Source: Hypericum androsaemum
Taxonomy: Eukaryota; Streptophyta; Magnoliopsida; Malpighiales; Hypericaceae
DNA: 64,000 nucleotides
NCBI GenBank assembly: GCA_963995505.1
Contig: OZ023197.1
Location: forward strand, 12,894,475 to 12,958,474
Direction: 5' to 3'
The position numbers and the translations under genes were made by a program. Below are positions 1-12,891 of the stretch, one piece after another; the first letter of the stretch is position 1, and the number at the start of each line of letters is the position of its first letter. The notes under the pieces were generated by a model. It was given only the letters and a program-made list of their open reading frames with translations, made no database searches and had not been told where the DNA came from.

Positions 1-1270
1 ATAGTGTTAAAATACTTGTTCGGACAGATTTACCATCTCTCAACAAACTCAACCGTTTTGAACCTTCATTAATTGGTGTAGGGTGTTCAGATACTTAGCC
101 GTCACAATGATCTTAGGACTCAAAGATAGAATATTTATGTTAAAGTTGACTTCTTTGAAGTTGGTAATGGATTTGGATCCATTTAACGAGGTTGGAAGAG
201 ATTCTTTAAATAGGGTTGATCGACTCTGAATATCATAAAGCTAAAGAAAAGCTGACTTCTTTGGTGATGACTAATGAATGCTCAAATGAAACCTAGGTGA
301 TGAAGTGTATTCATGAGAGCCCCACACGACTTTTCTATGAGTTGAATGAGTGAATCTATATCATAAGCATAGTTGCCAAAGTAGTTGACGCGACTCGACG
401 TGGCCAACCCCAAACATGGAGCGGCGCAATAATGCGGAGTGAAATGGGCATTTTTTATTTCGATGCAGACACTAACATAGTTATTCATAATTAGAAATAA
501 ACACTTGCAGATATTCATAATTAGAAATAAAAGTCAATGCAACACACCAAAATATACTTGCAAATGTCAATAAAATTCAAGGAAATAAACACTTTGAGAC
601 TCTAAAGTTTAAAGTAACTAAACATCAAACTCAAATATACTTGCTTAAATCACTGTTTTAGTCCCCATTATTTTGAAATCAAAATTTTGGTCCTCCTAAT
701 TTATTTTTATTGAACTCTCAGGTCCCTGACGTCGGAATCAGAAAATTTCTCTTACGAGGAGGCACGTGAAAAGATCCAAATACACCTCAATTAAAATATC
801 ACCAAAAAATAACACATTCTCTCTCCTCTCCACCATCTCTCCCATCCCTCCACCTTCCACCCTCCTCCCACCTCTCTCTCCACCTTTCACCCTCCTCTCC
901 CAATCTCTTCGCATAACCACCAAAACTCAGGAGACTCCTCCCCAAAGATGAATTTCATAATAGAAGGAGGGAAAGAAGACCCAACAAGACAAATGGAATC
1001 CTCGATTGCAAATCTTTCGAACATGGTGACTAATCTACATGTGAGAAATATTTTGGTGGTACTCCAGAGAGATGTATACTCATATTTGCAACATTAAGAT
1101 TGCACACAGTATCTTACGGTAAAAAAAAGCAAGCGCCTTAAGTGTAAATCAAATGATGACTGGTCGTAGTTTCATTGTTTCTATTCTTATAATCTTCTCA
1201 AGAAAGTTTTTTTGCACTTAGGAGTTATTGGCATTCCAGTTTAGGTGACCGGGGAAAAGTAATTATGTAC
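1..1270. other. intergenic, no gene recognised
   Basis: AT-rich sequence with only short open frames. A pyrimidine-rich stretch at about 815-905 gives a low-complexity Pro/Ser frame that I do not regard as a gene. No domain or RNA gene was recognised. Confidence 0.5.
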
Positions 1271-1562
1271 CTGAACTTGCTCTTGCAGACACTTAATATC
1301 TTGAATTGCCTCTAATAACGCCGAAGCTGTATCAGTCTGCAAAAAAATGTTGTCATCCACGAAATTAAGAAAATTTAGTAAAAATGACAAAAATAAAAGG
1401 ATTTATCAGGAAAAAATTAGAAATCTGGTGATAAAAAATAGAAAAGAAAATCCAATATGTATATTTGAAAAGAAACTGTAAGTATTTGGCATAGCTCTAT
1501 ACCTTCCCATAGGGGGAAACAATTTTTTGCAAGGTAGTGACTTTCTCTGCCCACTTTTGCCA
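1271..1562 (-). pseudogene. bHLH transcription factor relic (two exon fragments)
   Basis: On the minus strand, 1562-1503 reads as 20 codons resembling helix 1 and the loop of a plant bHLH domain, ending ...LQKIVSPYGK. It is followed by a GTATAG donor. An intron from 1502 to 1337 ends in a T-rich TTTTTTTGCAG. The segment 1336-1271 then continues in phase 0 with 22 codons starting TDTASALLEAIQDIK, helix 2, ending at a GTACAT donor. In a plant bHLH subgroup of the bHLH68/110/112 type, the domain carries SPFGK followed by TDTAS and commonly an intron at that junction (from memory). A TAA at 1565-1563 lies directly in front of the first segment and no basic region is visible upstream. I read this as a truncated relic, though a real gene with unrecognised outer exons is possible. 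Confidence 0.6.
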
Positions 1563-1904
1563 TTAGTTTCTCATGAAGATCATTGACAAATAAATATGTA
1601 TAATTTTCTTTGGTATATGAACATTTATTAGACGAACTATTTTGAGTTTAAACTATAGAAGAAAAACGAATTTTAACTTACAACCATAACTTACTAGATA
1701 CTTGGTGGCTAAAGACGAGAACATAGAGTATGTTCCTGCAAGAAAAATTGAAATAGCTAAAACAACAAGGGACATTATTCCAGCACGCATGATAATTGAA
1801 GTGCTCCACCTTTCTGAGACATAACTTTTGAGAAAAGATGAATCACAATTTGATTAATAGACTCGGATCAATCAGCGAGGAGTTATTCTATATTAATCAT
1901 GTCT

Positions 1905-2036
1905 TGAATTCGAGTTCTTAAAATACATTATTGTTAAATATTTGTTTGTGAGAATTTTATTACCTTTCAAATGTCTCATCCCGATCAAATTAGAATTAAT
2001 TAGCTCAATAAATATCCGAATACCAAATAGTATAAA
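1905..2036 (+). repeat. dispersed SINE-like repeat, copy 1
   Basis: Starts at an ATTCGAGTTC box and runs through a TTGTTAAATATTTG core to a tail ending in AATACCAAATAGTATAAA. The same order of blocks recurs at 9488, 28055, 28200, 46434, 55865 (reverse), 56090 and 57115. The box resembles the tRNA box B (GWTCRANNC), so a tRNA-derived SINE is plausible. This copy lies in the upstream region of the CHR19-type gene. Confidence 0.45.
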
Positions 2037-2156
2037 TGGATATCCTATCAACTTGTTCCAACCTAAAATAATAAGTTCATGAATTTGGTCTTACTTTACC
2101 GTGAAGAAAAGAAAGAAGACTTCTGTCGAGAATACAAGGGCCCGGGCCTATCCAAA

Positions 2157-2425
2157 GGCCCAGAATCTAGCGCGCGGGGCACCAAAACGGCATCGGGTCG
2201 CAAAAGCAAGCGGGGAAGAGGAAAATATCCCGCCATCTGGCCACGAATTTCACCAAACCGCGCCTTTTTCCTCGGCTCCCTAAATTCCCGCACCTCTTCC
2301 CCCTCTCCGACGTCGTATCCGCCAATTAGCCCCTCGCATTTGAATTAAATTAAACCTAAATAAAACCACCATCCCGTTGGCTTTGACCGTCCGAATTAGG
2401 GGGAAAAGCCTCGAGGCTAGGGTTT
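2157..2425 (+). promoter_or_regulatory. proximal promoter of the CHR19-type gene with site II and telo-box motifs
   Basis: GGCCCA (reverse of the site II motif TGGGCC) lies at 2157-2162 and the telo-box TAGGGTTT at 2418-2425, 17 nt before the ATG. No convincing TATA box is visible. In plants this pair of motifs is typical of broadly expressed housekeeping genes, which would fit a chromatin remodeller. Assignment is by motif only. Confidence 0.35.
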
Positions 2426-2441
2426 GGAGGAGAGGAGGAAG

Positions 2442-5400
2442 ATGAAGAAGCGAGCGTTCGAGGAGATCTCCGATGACGAGTGGGACCGGCACCAGTTCAA
2501 CCCGTCCCGAGTCCTCGACGCGGCTCCGTCCCGCGCTCCTCCTCCGCCGATCGAGTCGTTCGCGTTCGGAGGAAGAGCGGCGGCCGCCGGCGACAATTTC
2601 CTAACCCTCACCTCCGACGAAGAGGACGATGATGACTGCATAGAGGTTGCCGCTCCTTCGACTTCGAGTCGGCCGGCGGGGGCGGTGGAAGAGAGGTTTG
2701 AGGACGATGACATGGACGAGGACGACATGCCCGTGGGGAACAGAGCGCGGCGGTTCGTGGTGGAAGACGATGATGAGGAGGAGGAGGGTAAAGCCGGGAA
2801 TGGAGATGGTTTCTCGGAGGTATACGAGCTTACGACCAGTGATGAGGGGGAGGAAGAGGAAGAGGAGGAGGATGTGGTCGGGAAGGCTTTACAGAAATGC
2901 TCGAAGATTTCGGTGGAGTTGAAGAAGGAGCTCTATGGCTCTGCAGGGGCCGCATGCGAGCGCTACTCGGAGGTGGAGGAGGTAGCTCCTTCTGTGAGGA
3001 TAGTCACTCAGGTCAGTGTACTCTGTGCTTCCCGTAGAGTTGGATAGCAGTGATTGTATAGGCGAAAGCAGTTAGAAATGTTTGATGATAAAGATCGATT
3101 CTTTAAAGCAGTTCTCTCTGTGACGGTGCAAGGTTCGTTATGCTTGGTATGTGGCTGTTTAGTTTTTCACGGGTTCATTGGTGTGTTGCAGAATGATGTC
3201 GAGGAGGCATGCGCAGTTGAGGACTCGGATTTCCAGCCTGTTCTAAAACCATACCAGCTTGTTGGTGTCAACTTTCTTCTTCTTTTGTACCGAAAGGGAA
3301 TAGCGGGAGGTAATCGGCGCATCCTGGTATCTTTCTGTTTTACATTTATTTGCAATGATCAATTTAGGGTGCGCTTGTTTTTGCATGTGAAAATTCCTCT
3401 TTTCAACTTGTACTTGATCCTGACTTTTATATCTGCATAAGGAGTATTTGTTAGTTCCTTTGTAGCTGTACCTGATACTCTGACTTGCTAGGCAACTGAT
3501 AGCTTGAGTTTGTCTTCTCTGCAGCCATACTTGCGGATGAGATGGGCTTGGGAAAGACCATCCAGGTATGTGGATCCCTTAATTACACTTTAGTTTGCCT
3601 GGCTTGAATCTAAAAGTCGACCGTCATTGAAACAGGCAATTACATATCTAATGTTGCTCAAACATTTGAACAATGACCCTGGCCCACATTTGATTGTCTG
3701 TCCTGCCTCTGTACTTGAGAACTGGGAGAGAGAGCTTAAAAAATGGTGCCCATCATTCTCAATAATCCAGTTTCATGGGGCTATGCGAGCTTCCTATGCA
3801 AAAGAGCTGAATCGTTTAGCAAAATCTGGAGCGCCACCTCCTTTTAACGTTCTTCTCGTCTGCTACTCACTTTTTGAACGCCGTAGGTATGCCTACTTTT
3901 AAGCATATAAGCCTGTGGTCTCTTTAGATTTCTTTTCTTCAAAAAGTGGTCCTTATCATTCAAACAGCGTGCAGCAGAAAGATGACCGTAAGATTCTGAA
4001 ACGATGGAGGTGGAGTTGCGTGCTGATGGATGAAGCCCATGCTTTGAAAGATAAGACCAGCTATAGGTGGAAAAACCTGATGTCAGTTGCAAGAAATGCA
4101 AATCAGCGTTTAATGCTGACGGGGACACCTTTGCAAAATGATTTACATGTAATTTCTCATTTCTTTTGTCTGGAAATGCTGTTTAGCCGGTCCTGGGGAT
4201 CTGGACATGTGAAATGAGTACATTGTTAGAGGTGGTCTTGTTGGTTTTAGTTAGATGATTCATGAGCTTTGACACTGGTTATGATTGGTTGTCAGAAGTT
4301 AGAAACATGCATGAAGAGAATGTTGTTCGAGAATGATACAAGTTGTTTGATCTGCTATGCTATTCTACATTTAACTATATTGCATTCTGTGGATGAATTT
4401 TCCTGATGGGAAGCTTCTTGAATATGTTTTTCATGATTTCATATACAACCTGCTTGACCCCCTTCAGCCTCCAGGAGTAGTGGGTAGATGGCAATTTTTC
4501 TTCTCATAACTTTGTAGACCGTTCTTTTATTGTTTTAATGTTCAGTTGAGCTTTTTTTCTTCCTCTTACTGCAGTTATTCTTGACTGTTATTGAAATGTG
4601 TTATATGTAAGTCTTACGCTATTTCCCCTTTCATGTGTTATATCTGAACCCACCACCCTCTTGATTTCATTAGCATCAGCAATGGAACTTGCATTAGATG
4701 TTGCAATTTGATACTCATTGTTGCTTCAGCTTGATGTCTTTACATCAAAACCCATCTTCACTGATGTTCTGTCCTCGCAGGAGCTATGGTCATTGTTAGA
4801 ATTCATGTTGCCTGACATTTTTGCTACTGAAGATGTTGACTTGAAAAAACTTTTAAATGGGGAAGACAGAGCTTTAATTGGTCGTATGAAGTCCATTTTG
4901 GGCCCATTCATCTTGAGGCGTCTAAAATCTGATGTGATGCAGCAGCTTGTACCAAAAATTCAACAGGTACATCGGATATTAACTTGTTCCCAGTGTTTCT
5001 TCTTAGAGCCTTTTTTCTACCTTGGAAAGTGCTTCTCTCGGTTCTATATATTTAAAGTGCTGAAGTATGCCTTTTAACAGGTTGAGTATGTTCTAATGGA
5101 AAAGCATCAGGAAGTTGCTTACAAAGAAGCAATCGAGCAGTACCGTGCATTTTCTCGTGCTCATATAACAAAAGTCTCAGATCCAGACTTAAAAAGTGTT
5201 ATTCAAGCTCTTCCTAAGCGGCAGATTTCAAATTATTTTGTGCAGTTTCGTAAGGTTTATTTTCTTCTCATTGCACTTTGCAGCCAGCTTAATTATTATG
5301 TTATTCCTTTCCCTTTTATAAGTAGTTGTGTTTGACCTTGTTTCAGATCGCAAATCATCCATTACTGGTGAGGCGATTTTACAAAGACGAAGATGTTATA

Positions 5401-7189
5401 CGTCTGGCCAAAAAATTGCATCCTATTGGGGCTTTTGGTTTTGAATGTACTTTAGATAGAGTAATTGATGAACTCAAGAACAGCAACGACTTCTCCATTC
5501 ACAAGGTATTCCTTCTTGTTTCAGAGAGATGTAGTTATGTAAGCGTATGTGTGAAGAGCAGTACGTTGTTGCTTCTGTTTCGTTTCACTAGGATCAAGAG
5601 CAGAGCGTTGCTTCTTTTTGAGTCAGTACTCCTGTTACTATGATAATACAATGATTACACTTGTGCATTAATAAGGTACCAAAGTCTGCTATCCACTGAA
5701 AAAATCTCCAACATTCATGGAAATGAAACTTAATCTTGTCTTAACTCGTTAAATCTTTCCCCCGTCCTTTTTATGTTTTTTTTATGTCTTAGCAATGGCT
5801 GGAGTGTGGCTGTGCATTGCATGGTCAGTATATGGTGGGTGAGAAAACTGAAGGAAGGGAATATAGAAGGAGATTAATGGAGAAAGAGGCTCTTTGACCT
5901 ATACATAATATGCATTTGTAGACTGTTAATAAAATATGCATTGACAAGTGAGTTTTAAGAGAATGCGGAGTATTATTGGTTTAGAGGTATATCTGCTTGT
6001 AGTTTTTAGTTAAATTATATTGGCCATAGCCCACTTGTTATATGTCAACTGGAAGTATTATGCTAATAGGATTGTTGGAATACTCTGCAAGATGTGATTT
6101 ATGTGGGATTTCAGTATATTAGGCTTGATAGCGTATAGACTGGTTCTATGGGAATCCAACGCCATGGATCTCAGGTTTTCTCATGTTTTCTTCTCTGTAC
6201 TTGTCTAAAGTCCGGTATATTCATAAGTTTTTGATAGGTGCGTTCTGTTCGTAATCTATCCCTTATCCATTGCAGCTTGTACTTCATTATGGCATCAACG
6301 ACAAAAAAGGGGTTCTTTCTGATGATCATGTTATGCTTTCCGCAAAAGCTCAGGTACGCATAGAGATTGATCTAGCTTCCTACTATGCAAGTAGTAAGAT
6401 GTTAAACCTCCACAGTTGATTCTTTGTGCACCAACTTCGGCTTAATCATATATTCTTCTTTTTGCAGGCACTTGCCGAACTTCTTCCTTCATTAAAGAAA
6501 GCTGGGCATCGTGTTCTGATTTTCAGCCAGTGGACTTCAATGTTAGACATTTTAGAGTGGACGTTGGATGTAATCGGTGTCAAGTATACAAGACTAGATG
6601 GAAGGTGCTTACTGTCATGCTTTATCCTAATTGTTTGCTTGCCTCGAGTTTTGGTTCTTTAATTCTTAACCGAAGTACTAACCCTGTTTGCATCTCTTGA
6701 AATGACAGTACTCAGGTGACTGAGAGACAGACCATCGTCGACACTTTCAATAACGACACCTCTCTATTTGCCTGCTTACTATCCACCAGAGCAGGAGGGC
6801 AGGGCTTAAACTTGACTGGAGCTGATACTGTTGTTATCCATGACATGGATTTCAATCCCCAGATCGACAGGCAAGCAGAGGATCGCTGCCATCGGATTGG
6901 TCAGACAAAGCCCGTGACAGTTTACAGGTGACTATCATTCATCTGTAACAAAGCTTGTAATGCACGATCGATTGCGTTTGCTTTATTATTTGCGATCTTT
7001 TACTTTACTCTCTCTCGTGTTCTTAGGCTGGTTACCAGAGGTACAGTCGATGAGAACATATACGAGATTGCGCAGCGGAAGCTCGTCTTGGATGCTGCCG
7101 TCCTCGAGTCCGGTGATGATATAGACAAAGAGGGTTACGTCGTCGAGAAGACGATGGGGGAAATATTATCGTCATTGCTAATTGGTTAA
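2442..7189 (+). CDS. CHR19: SNF2-family chromatin remodelling ATPase, CHR19/ETL1 (SMARCAD1-like)
   Basis: Nuclear DNA-dependent ATPase expected to slide or remodel nucleosomes. Twelve exons join in frame: 2442-3011, 3192-3309, 3525-3565, 3636-3886, 3968-4148, 4781-4966, 5081-5254, 5347-5505, 6276-6353, 6468-6604, 6709-6927, 7027-7189. They give 758 residues, close to the Arabidopsis protein as I remember it. The N-terminal 200 residues are acidic and low complexity. Helicase motif I (DEMGLGKT) is at about 234-241, the DEAH box at 348-351 followed by LTGTP, and the C-terminal lobe carries RAGGQGLNL at about 659 and [11 protein letters not shown] at about 687-697. The ATG at 2442 is chosen because the in-frame codon at 2424 is TTG. 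All introns are GT-AG. No bromodomain or chromodomain is seen. Identification is by motif and order of conserved blocks. Confidence 0.95.
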
Positions 7190-9487
7190 CATATCTGGGA
7201 AGCTTTTTGTCCAGGTGGGTTTGTATACTCCATTGTTGTATCAGGGAAGAGGAAAAAATAGTAGAGCAGCAAAAGTCAGGGTAGGGAGAATGTGTTTATG
7301 TTGTGGAAAATTGTGTTAAAGAGCAACTGGTAGTTAAATTAAGTCCAATTAATTAATAGAAAATGCATTCTGGTTAATTTTTCTCTTTATCTTCTAGTTA
7401 AAGGGAGTATGTAGTGTACACCTTTTCTTGATCACACATTTTAATATCTCTCTTACAATATTAAAATGTTTTCTAGGAATTGTTTTGACTTAATTACAAG
7501 TTTTGAATATTTTTTTTAGAGTGTAATTTGTTAGAATTTGGTAAGGAGTATCTTATTGTTATTTTAGTAGATGGTCATATATTAGGTGGTTTTGAGCATA
7601 AAAAAATGTTCCTCATCGAAAATCCTTTAACACCAAGTGATTAATTATGATGTTTGTTGATGCGATACAGTATTTGGATATTTATTAAATTGATTAATCT
7701 AAATTTGAAAAGTACAACTTACTTAATGTTGTAGAATTATTCTTTGTCAGTTAATCTAAATGTCCGTGGTAAAAACCAAACATTTCCTAGGGTAGATTTT
7801 ACGGTAGGATATTTATCACCTTGGAGAGAAGGAATATGTATTTACGTATTTTTTAACAGAAAGTAGGGGGCAGAATGTACAAATACATTTAACATTGGAA
7901 TTATTTAATACGCAGTATTAGTAGTACAATTAAATCAATTAATTTCGTTCGAGATATTTAGTACGCCCGTGTGTCACTTCACCATGGGACACAGGAAAAT
8001 CCTTGCAAACCGCAAAATGTCTCCCTTTCGAGATAAGGTGACCCACCCCCCAAACATAATCCCCTCCATCATTATTTAGCAGATTAGATAATTCGATTAA
8101 CCAGATATTCTATAATATGCATCAATTTTTAATGTTAAAATTCTAAATATTTAATGTTGGAGTACTATATCAAATACAAAATTTTAAAACAATGAAAAAT
8201 AGTTCGATGATTTCGATGTTCTTATCACATACGATTAAATATTTTGTTTTCATGTGTCATGATAGAGAGATCGTATCCGATCGTAGATAAAAATTTTATG
8301 TTTTTATATAAAACTCAAAACTTTTAGATAATTAATTTTCATCAATTTTGCTCAAGAATCTATTAGTCTTTCTTAAGCAATATAAGATTCCTACTACAAA
8401 ATTTGAAGGCAATTATCATCAGTAGGCTCAAACGTCATTAAAAGAGATTCTGGAATGAAATTATTTAGTTTTTGTACTATGTAGATTATTTTTATCAGTA
8501 AAATTGTTAATTTCTCGATAAATAATTAGGATGAGAAACATACATGTGGCACGGTCTACACTAATAATTTATGCCCATGAGTGATCGAAGTAGATCCCTA
8601 ATGGAATATTAGGTAGCCCTTTTGAGTTTTGGGTTCACGAAAATAATTCACATATTCGTAGACAATAACTTAAGCTACGAAATTGACCTGAACATCCGGC
8701 GTTAATTTTTTGACCATCGGGGAGTAGTAAACAACAGGGAGCGGTACAGGACGACGATCACTTTTTATTGCAAAAAGACTTGAGAATATGTATATATTTT
8801 GACAATTTCCATTAGCTTTAGTCTTAGGATTAGTTATACATAATTTGTTTATTAATTCTTTGTGTATATTTTTTTGAAAAGTAAAATTTTACAACAAGTA
8901 AATAAATCAGAAATTCTTTGACTAATTCTTTCTGTATAATTATCAAAATCTACACACTTGCCCTTAGATTATTAAAAAAATGAGTATGATAATTTTTCAC
9001 AATTATAAACAATCATCACATTTACGATTAGTAATATGATAATAATACACTCACTTAAACGAAATCGCTCTCAGTCAATCGTTACAATTAACTTGACATA
9101 CTTGAAACAATTATCACACACTATTTTTTTTCACAAATTATCAACCACTAACTCTCCTTAATTAAATAGGGTTTTGTCTTGAATCTTGGTATATTATAGT
9201 TGCACGAGATTAATTAAGATGCAAGTCTTAACGACTCTTCAACCGAGGGTACAATAGAGACACCATTAATACGTCATTTTCTTGAAGCATGTTTCGTGTA
9301 CTTGCTTGACTTTTGCTTAATGGTGTCAGTTAGGATGTCAATTCTGAAAAATTCTGCTTTTGGTGAATGTTAGGTGGATCTATCGATCGTTTATAATCAT
9401 ACATATAGACTTTTTTTTTGAGAGAAATATAGACTAGATAGCTACACATCCATTAATTTAACAAATCCATTTAATAACAATTAATGG
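7190..9487. other. intergenic, AT-rich, nothing recognised
   Basis: Downstream of the CHR19-type gene. Long AT-rich sequence with no open frame of note and no structured RNA or repeat array that I can identify. Confidence 0.5.
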
Positions 9488-9645
9488 GTATAGTTTTAAT
9501 TTAACCAGGTCTCGAGTTCGAGTATTTGAAAATACATATGTGTTAGATATTTGTTGGAAGAGCTTTTACACTTTTCAAAAATTCTACTCGGCTAAAACCG
9601 GAATTAGTCGACCTAGTAGACCGAATACCAAGTGGTATAAACAAA
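9488..9645 (+). repeat. dispersed SINE-like repeat, copy 2
   Basis: Contains TTTAACCAGG, the box B-like CTCGAGTTCGAGT, the core with TTAGATATTTGTTGG, and a tail with CCGAATACCAAGTGGTATAAAC followed by an A-run. It is one of the most complete copies. The A-rich end suits a retroposed element. Confidence 0.5.
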
Positions 9646-9856
9646 AAAACCTCATAAGAGTCGGTGCAAATGGTAAGATGATTTGATTCACTAAAGAAAG
9701 TCTTTTGTTCATTCTTACAAATGTTAAAAATATTATTATGGAAGTCATTTATAAAATAGAGTCACGAAAGTACTCAACTATAAATACGGTTGATTTTAAA
9801 AAAATCTGCATAGAAGATGTGGCTTGTAATTAAGGGTATACATATATCACGTGGGG

Positions 9857-10821
9857 CAGGGGCGGAGCTACATTTAATATTGTCAGGGCAATTGCCCCCA
9901 CTTAAAATTTTTTAAATTTGATAACTAGATATATTTTTTAATATATGTCCCCACTAAAATTAGAAATTGACCCACTAAAAAACTAATCAACCTAAAAATT
10001 AAAACCAAAATGGTTTATTACCGACTTATCATACGCTAGTCGGGCCAAAGAAAGTATGTATTCTAAATGTCAAACAAGTTATCGAGTTCGAATAGAATTT
10101 GACCATATGCAAAATAGTTCTATTCCCTTTCTGAATAGAATCACCGGTTTTATATTTTGAATTACAGTTTCTCCTCATACAAGAAACTAACTCTAGAGCT
10201 CCCTCAAAAAAATAAAAAAGAAAGAAACAGAACGTCCAACTCAAAGCAGACCAGAACACGTTTGGGCGTCAACTTGGAATAGGTCACGTATATGATATCT
10301 ATTCCTATTGTTTGCATTATTTTCATTAGGTTAGGGTTTGGATTAGTTGTTAGGTTTTGTCTGAAATTCATAATTGGTTAGAACTCTATTTCATATCCGA
10401 TACCGAACATATTGGGCGATGATGATAGGCTTCTTCATTGGATATAAAGAAGTTCGATATTTTGGCTCAGAAGTTGGTGCAAACATAGCGAGATCTCATT
10501 TATCCTACGGTATTTTGGCTCCTGAAATTAGCTTTGATATTGCTGGTTGCGACTGCAAGTATTGAGAGAGCCTTTTCTGCGATGAATATTTTGAAAAATC
10601 GTCTTCGCAACAAGATGGGAGATCAATTGCTAGCTGATTATTTAATTACATATATCGAGAAAGACGTATTTGATTGTATTGACAATGTAGCTATTATGGA
10701 GCAATTTTAACGCATGAGTAATCGTAGAGGACAATTATAAATATTATAATTACAATTTACATACGTTGAATTAAAAAAAATTGTACTACCCCCACTCTCC
10801 AAATTTTTTGACTCCGCCCTG
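9857..10821 (+). mobile_element. decayed hAT-superfamily DNA transposon
   Basis: The left end begins CAGGGGCGGAGCTA and the right end, read in reverse, begins CAGGGCGGAGTCAAA, an imperfect terminal inverted repeat. The flanking octamers are ACGTGGGG (9849-9856) and ATGTGAGG (10822-10829). They match at six of eight positions and differ by two transitions, as expected for an old 8-bp hAT target duplication. The inside keeps only the C-terminal transposase fragment described below. At 965 bp it is an internally deleted, non-functional copy. Confidence 0.75.
10522..10710 (+). pseudogene. hAT transposase C-terminal (dimerisation) fragment
   Basis: Sixty-two codons before a TAA contain ATASIERAFSAMNILKNRLR, the signature of the hAT C-terminal dimerisation region (usual form ...TERSFSAMKIVKTRLRNKM). 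No upstream catalytic region or BED zinc finger can be read, so this is the tail of a deleted transposase inside the 9857-10821 element. Confidence 0.8.
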
Positions 10822-10829
10822 ATGTGAGG

Positions 10830-12317
10830 TTTGAAATGCATTCAAGTATCACGGATGACTACTTTGCCTATTGTCCTTATTTCTTTCTCTAGCTTAGACA
10901 ATCTAAAAATTATACGTATGGACCCCACATGCATACTATAATATATATGCAAGTTTAGTGTATAGAAAAGGGGGAATCCAACCCCAAAAAAAGGGGGAAA
11001 TTGTTGAAAGAGAATTCCTTTTGTCAATTAAGCCATTGAAGCTGACAAAGGAAGAATACCAGAGAAAATTTATGGTTTATGAAATTTTCACTTTTTTTGT
11101 TAACCTTACCCCTTGCTTGGTTGCGAATAATGTATAATTTTTTTTACAAATGACTACATGCATGGTTGAAGATGATGTATTAAATTAATTTTATTTACAA
11201 ATGAATTCTTAATAAATTGTATTGGTTGAATTCCAAATGAAATCCTTGAGGAATTTATTTACCAAAATTTTTAGTATTTACAATTTTTTTATGATATTTT
11301 GAATATTAGAATCGAACATTGCTAGATCCTATTTAGAAATGATTCTCGCATCTGTTTGTAAGTTTCGAACTCGACGCTTATTAGTTGCTAGCATTTGCTA
11401 TATAAATTTTGGTACAAATTAAAAAAAAAATAGGTCATGAATTTGAAAATAAATTTCCTATTTTCAAATCAGTTGAGCACAAAAAATATAGATTTATAAA
11501 TAATTTTTCAAGAACAAATGAATTTCACACGTAACCAAACAAAACCCACCACTAAAAAGAAAAGAAGACACAAAAACCGGGTAGCAAACTGGTAGAAGTC
11601 TGAAGATGGAATGGGGCAACTTGAGTTGATATCTTGAAAAAAATTATTTTGATTCACTCGAAATGTATAAAAAAAGATTCAGTTGATTGCCCTCTTCACC
11701 TTTTACCGGCAACGTATCGTCAAAATAGCCATTGAAAAGCTGTCGGCTTTTATATGTACGCTGATTCGACCGGTTGATGTGGGATTTGGATTGGATAAAG
11801 AATGCCACCATTCTGAATCATTTGGAGTGAAGACATGCGGGGTTTTTTTTTGCAAAAATGATAAACTATGAGACCAAAATAAAAAAAGTCACGTACGTCG
11901 GTATTCGTAAACGGGACATGCTACTGTCGCAAACACAGGCCGGAACAAAGACCGGTATCATATAACGGCCATGCCTGTATCGTAACTGGGGCATGCCGGT
12001 ATCGTAAACGAAAAATACCAACGAGGTCCCCCTTCACTCCAAACCGTCAAAAATATTTTTCTTCACTCCTGACTCAATCCACTGCCGTTGATGTGTGGAT
12101 ACATAAGAGTATTGTATATATTTACCTTAATATATTGCATTTTGTTATCTAGTCTATTTTATCATTTAGCCACTTAGCTTAATCCCACATTACTCAGAGT
12201 AAAAATTTGAGCGTACTAGATAGGTTTATAAATAAGTGAGTCTTTTGAGTTACTAATCAAGCTCATTTAGGCTCTCATCCATTATGGAAGGAAACCAATA
12301 GAAACTTCGTTAGTTCA
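10830..12317. other. intergenic, with a short imperfect repeat
   Basis: AT-rich and without a gene. From about 11899 to 12022 a unit like CGGTATCGTAAACGGGGCATGC recurs about four to five times, imperfectly. Nothing else was recognised. Confidence 0.4.
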
Positions 12318-12318
12318 A

Positions 12319-12457
12319 ATATACATATACATATACATATATACATACATATACATATACATACATATACATATACATATATATACATATACATATACAT
12401 ATATACATACATATACATATACATATATATACATATACATATATATATATATATACA

Positions 12458-12524
<67 letters not shown>
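12319..12524. repeat. TA/CATA microsatellite
   Basis: About 205 bp of ATACAT and TATA units ending in a pure (AT)n run. The Ile/Tyr-rich open frames across it are artefacts of the repeat. Confidence 0.95.
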
Positions 12525-12526
<2 letters not shown>

Positions 12527-12886
12527 CAAAAAGAAAGACAGAAATAAATAAATATTATAAATACAGAGAATTGTGCCACCCTTTGAATACAGTTCTTGTG
12601 TATCTATAAATACTCAGATGAGTTCGAGGGCAAAGAACACATTGAACAAGAGACTTTCTTTCTCATATTTTCTTCCTTCCTTTCCGAGTTCTTGCTTCAA
12701 GAAATTCATTAAGAGTGTAACTTACGAGTTTCGGGTGATATAAGTTCTGTATCCTGGAAAGTTAATTCCTTGAGACCATTCACACCATAGTGGGAGGAAT
12801 CAATACCTTTAAAGATAGCATCGGTGTGCCTGATCTATCTTTAATTCCATTACCCACAAAATGTGATATTTGACTCTTACATATAT
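12525..12886. other. possible LTR-like remnant, not a gene
   Basis: A CTATAAATA at about 12605 is followed by pyrimidine-rich leader-like sequence (12650-12680). This could be the promoter part of an old LTR, but no partner copy is present in the window and no coding frame is seen. Confidence 0.25.
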
Positions 12887-12891
12887 GATCT
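12887..12891. repeat. target-site duplication GATCT, left
   Basis: GATCT directly precedes the left LTR and recurs at 18103-18107 after the right LTR, which defines the insertion boundaries of the gypsy-type element. Confidence 0.6.

Noticed and set aside
766..951. Pro/Ser-rich peptide ORF
   Set aside because: Low-complexity pyrimidine tract, no splice context and no recognisable domain.
2424..2441. Start of the CHR19-type protein six codons upstream
   Set aside because: The codon at 2424 is TTG. The ATG at 2442 gives the expected [10 protein letters not shown] start.
12275..12579. Ile/Tyr-rich open frames on the minus strand
   Set aside because: Pure translation of the TA/CATA microsatellite.
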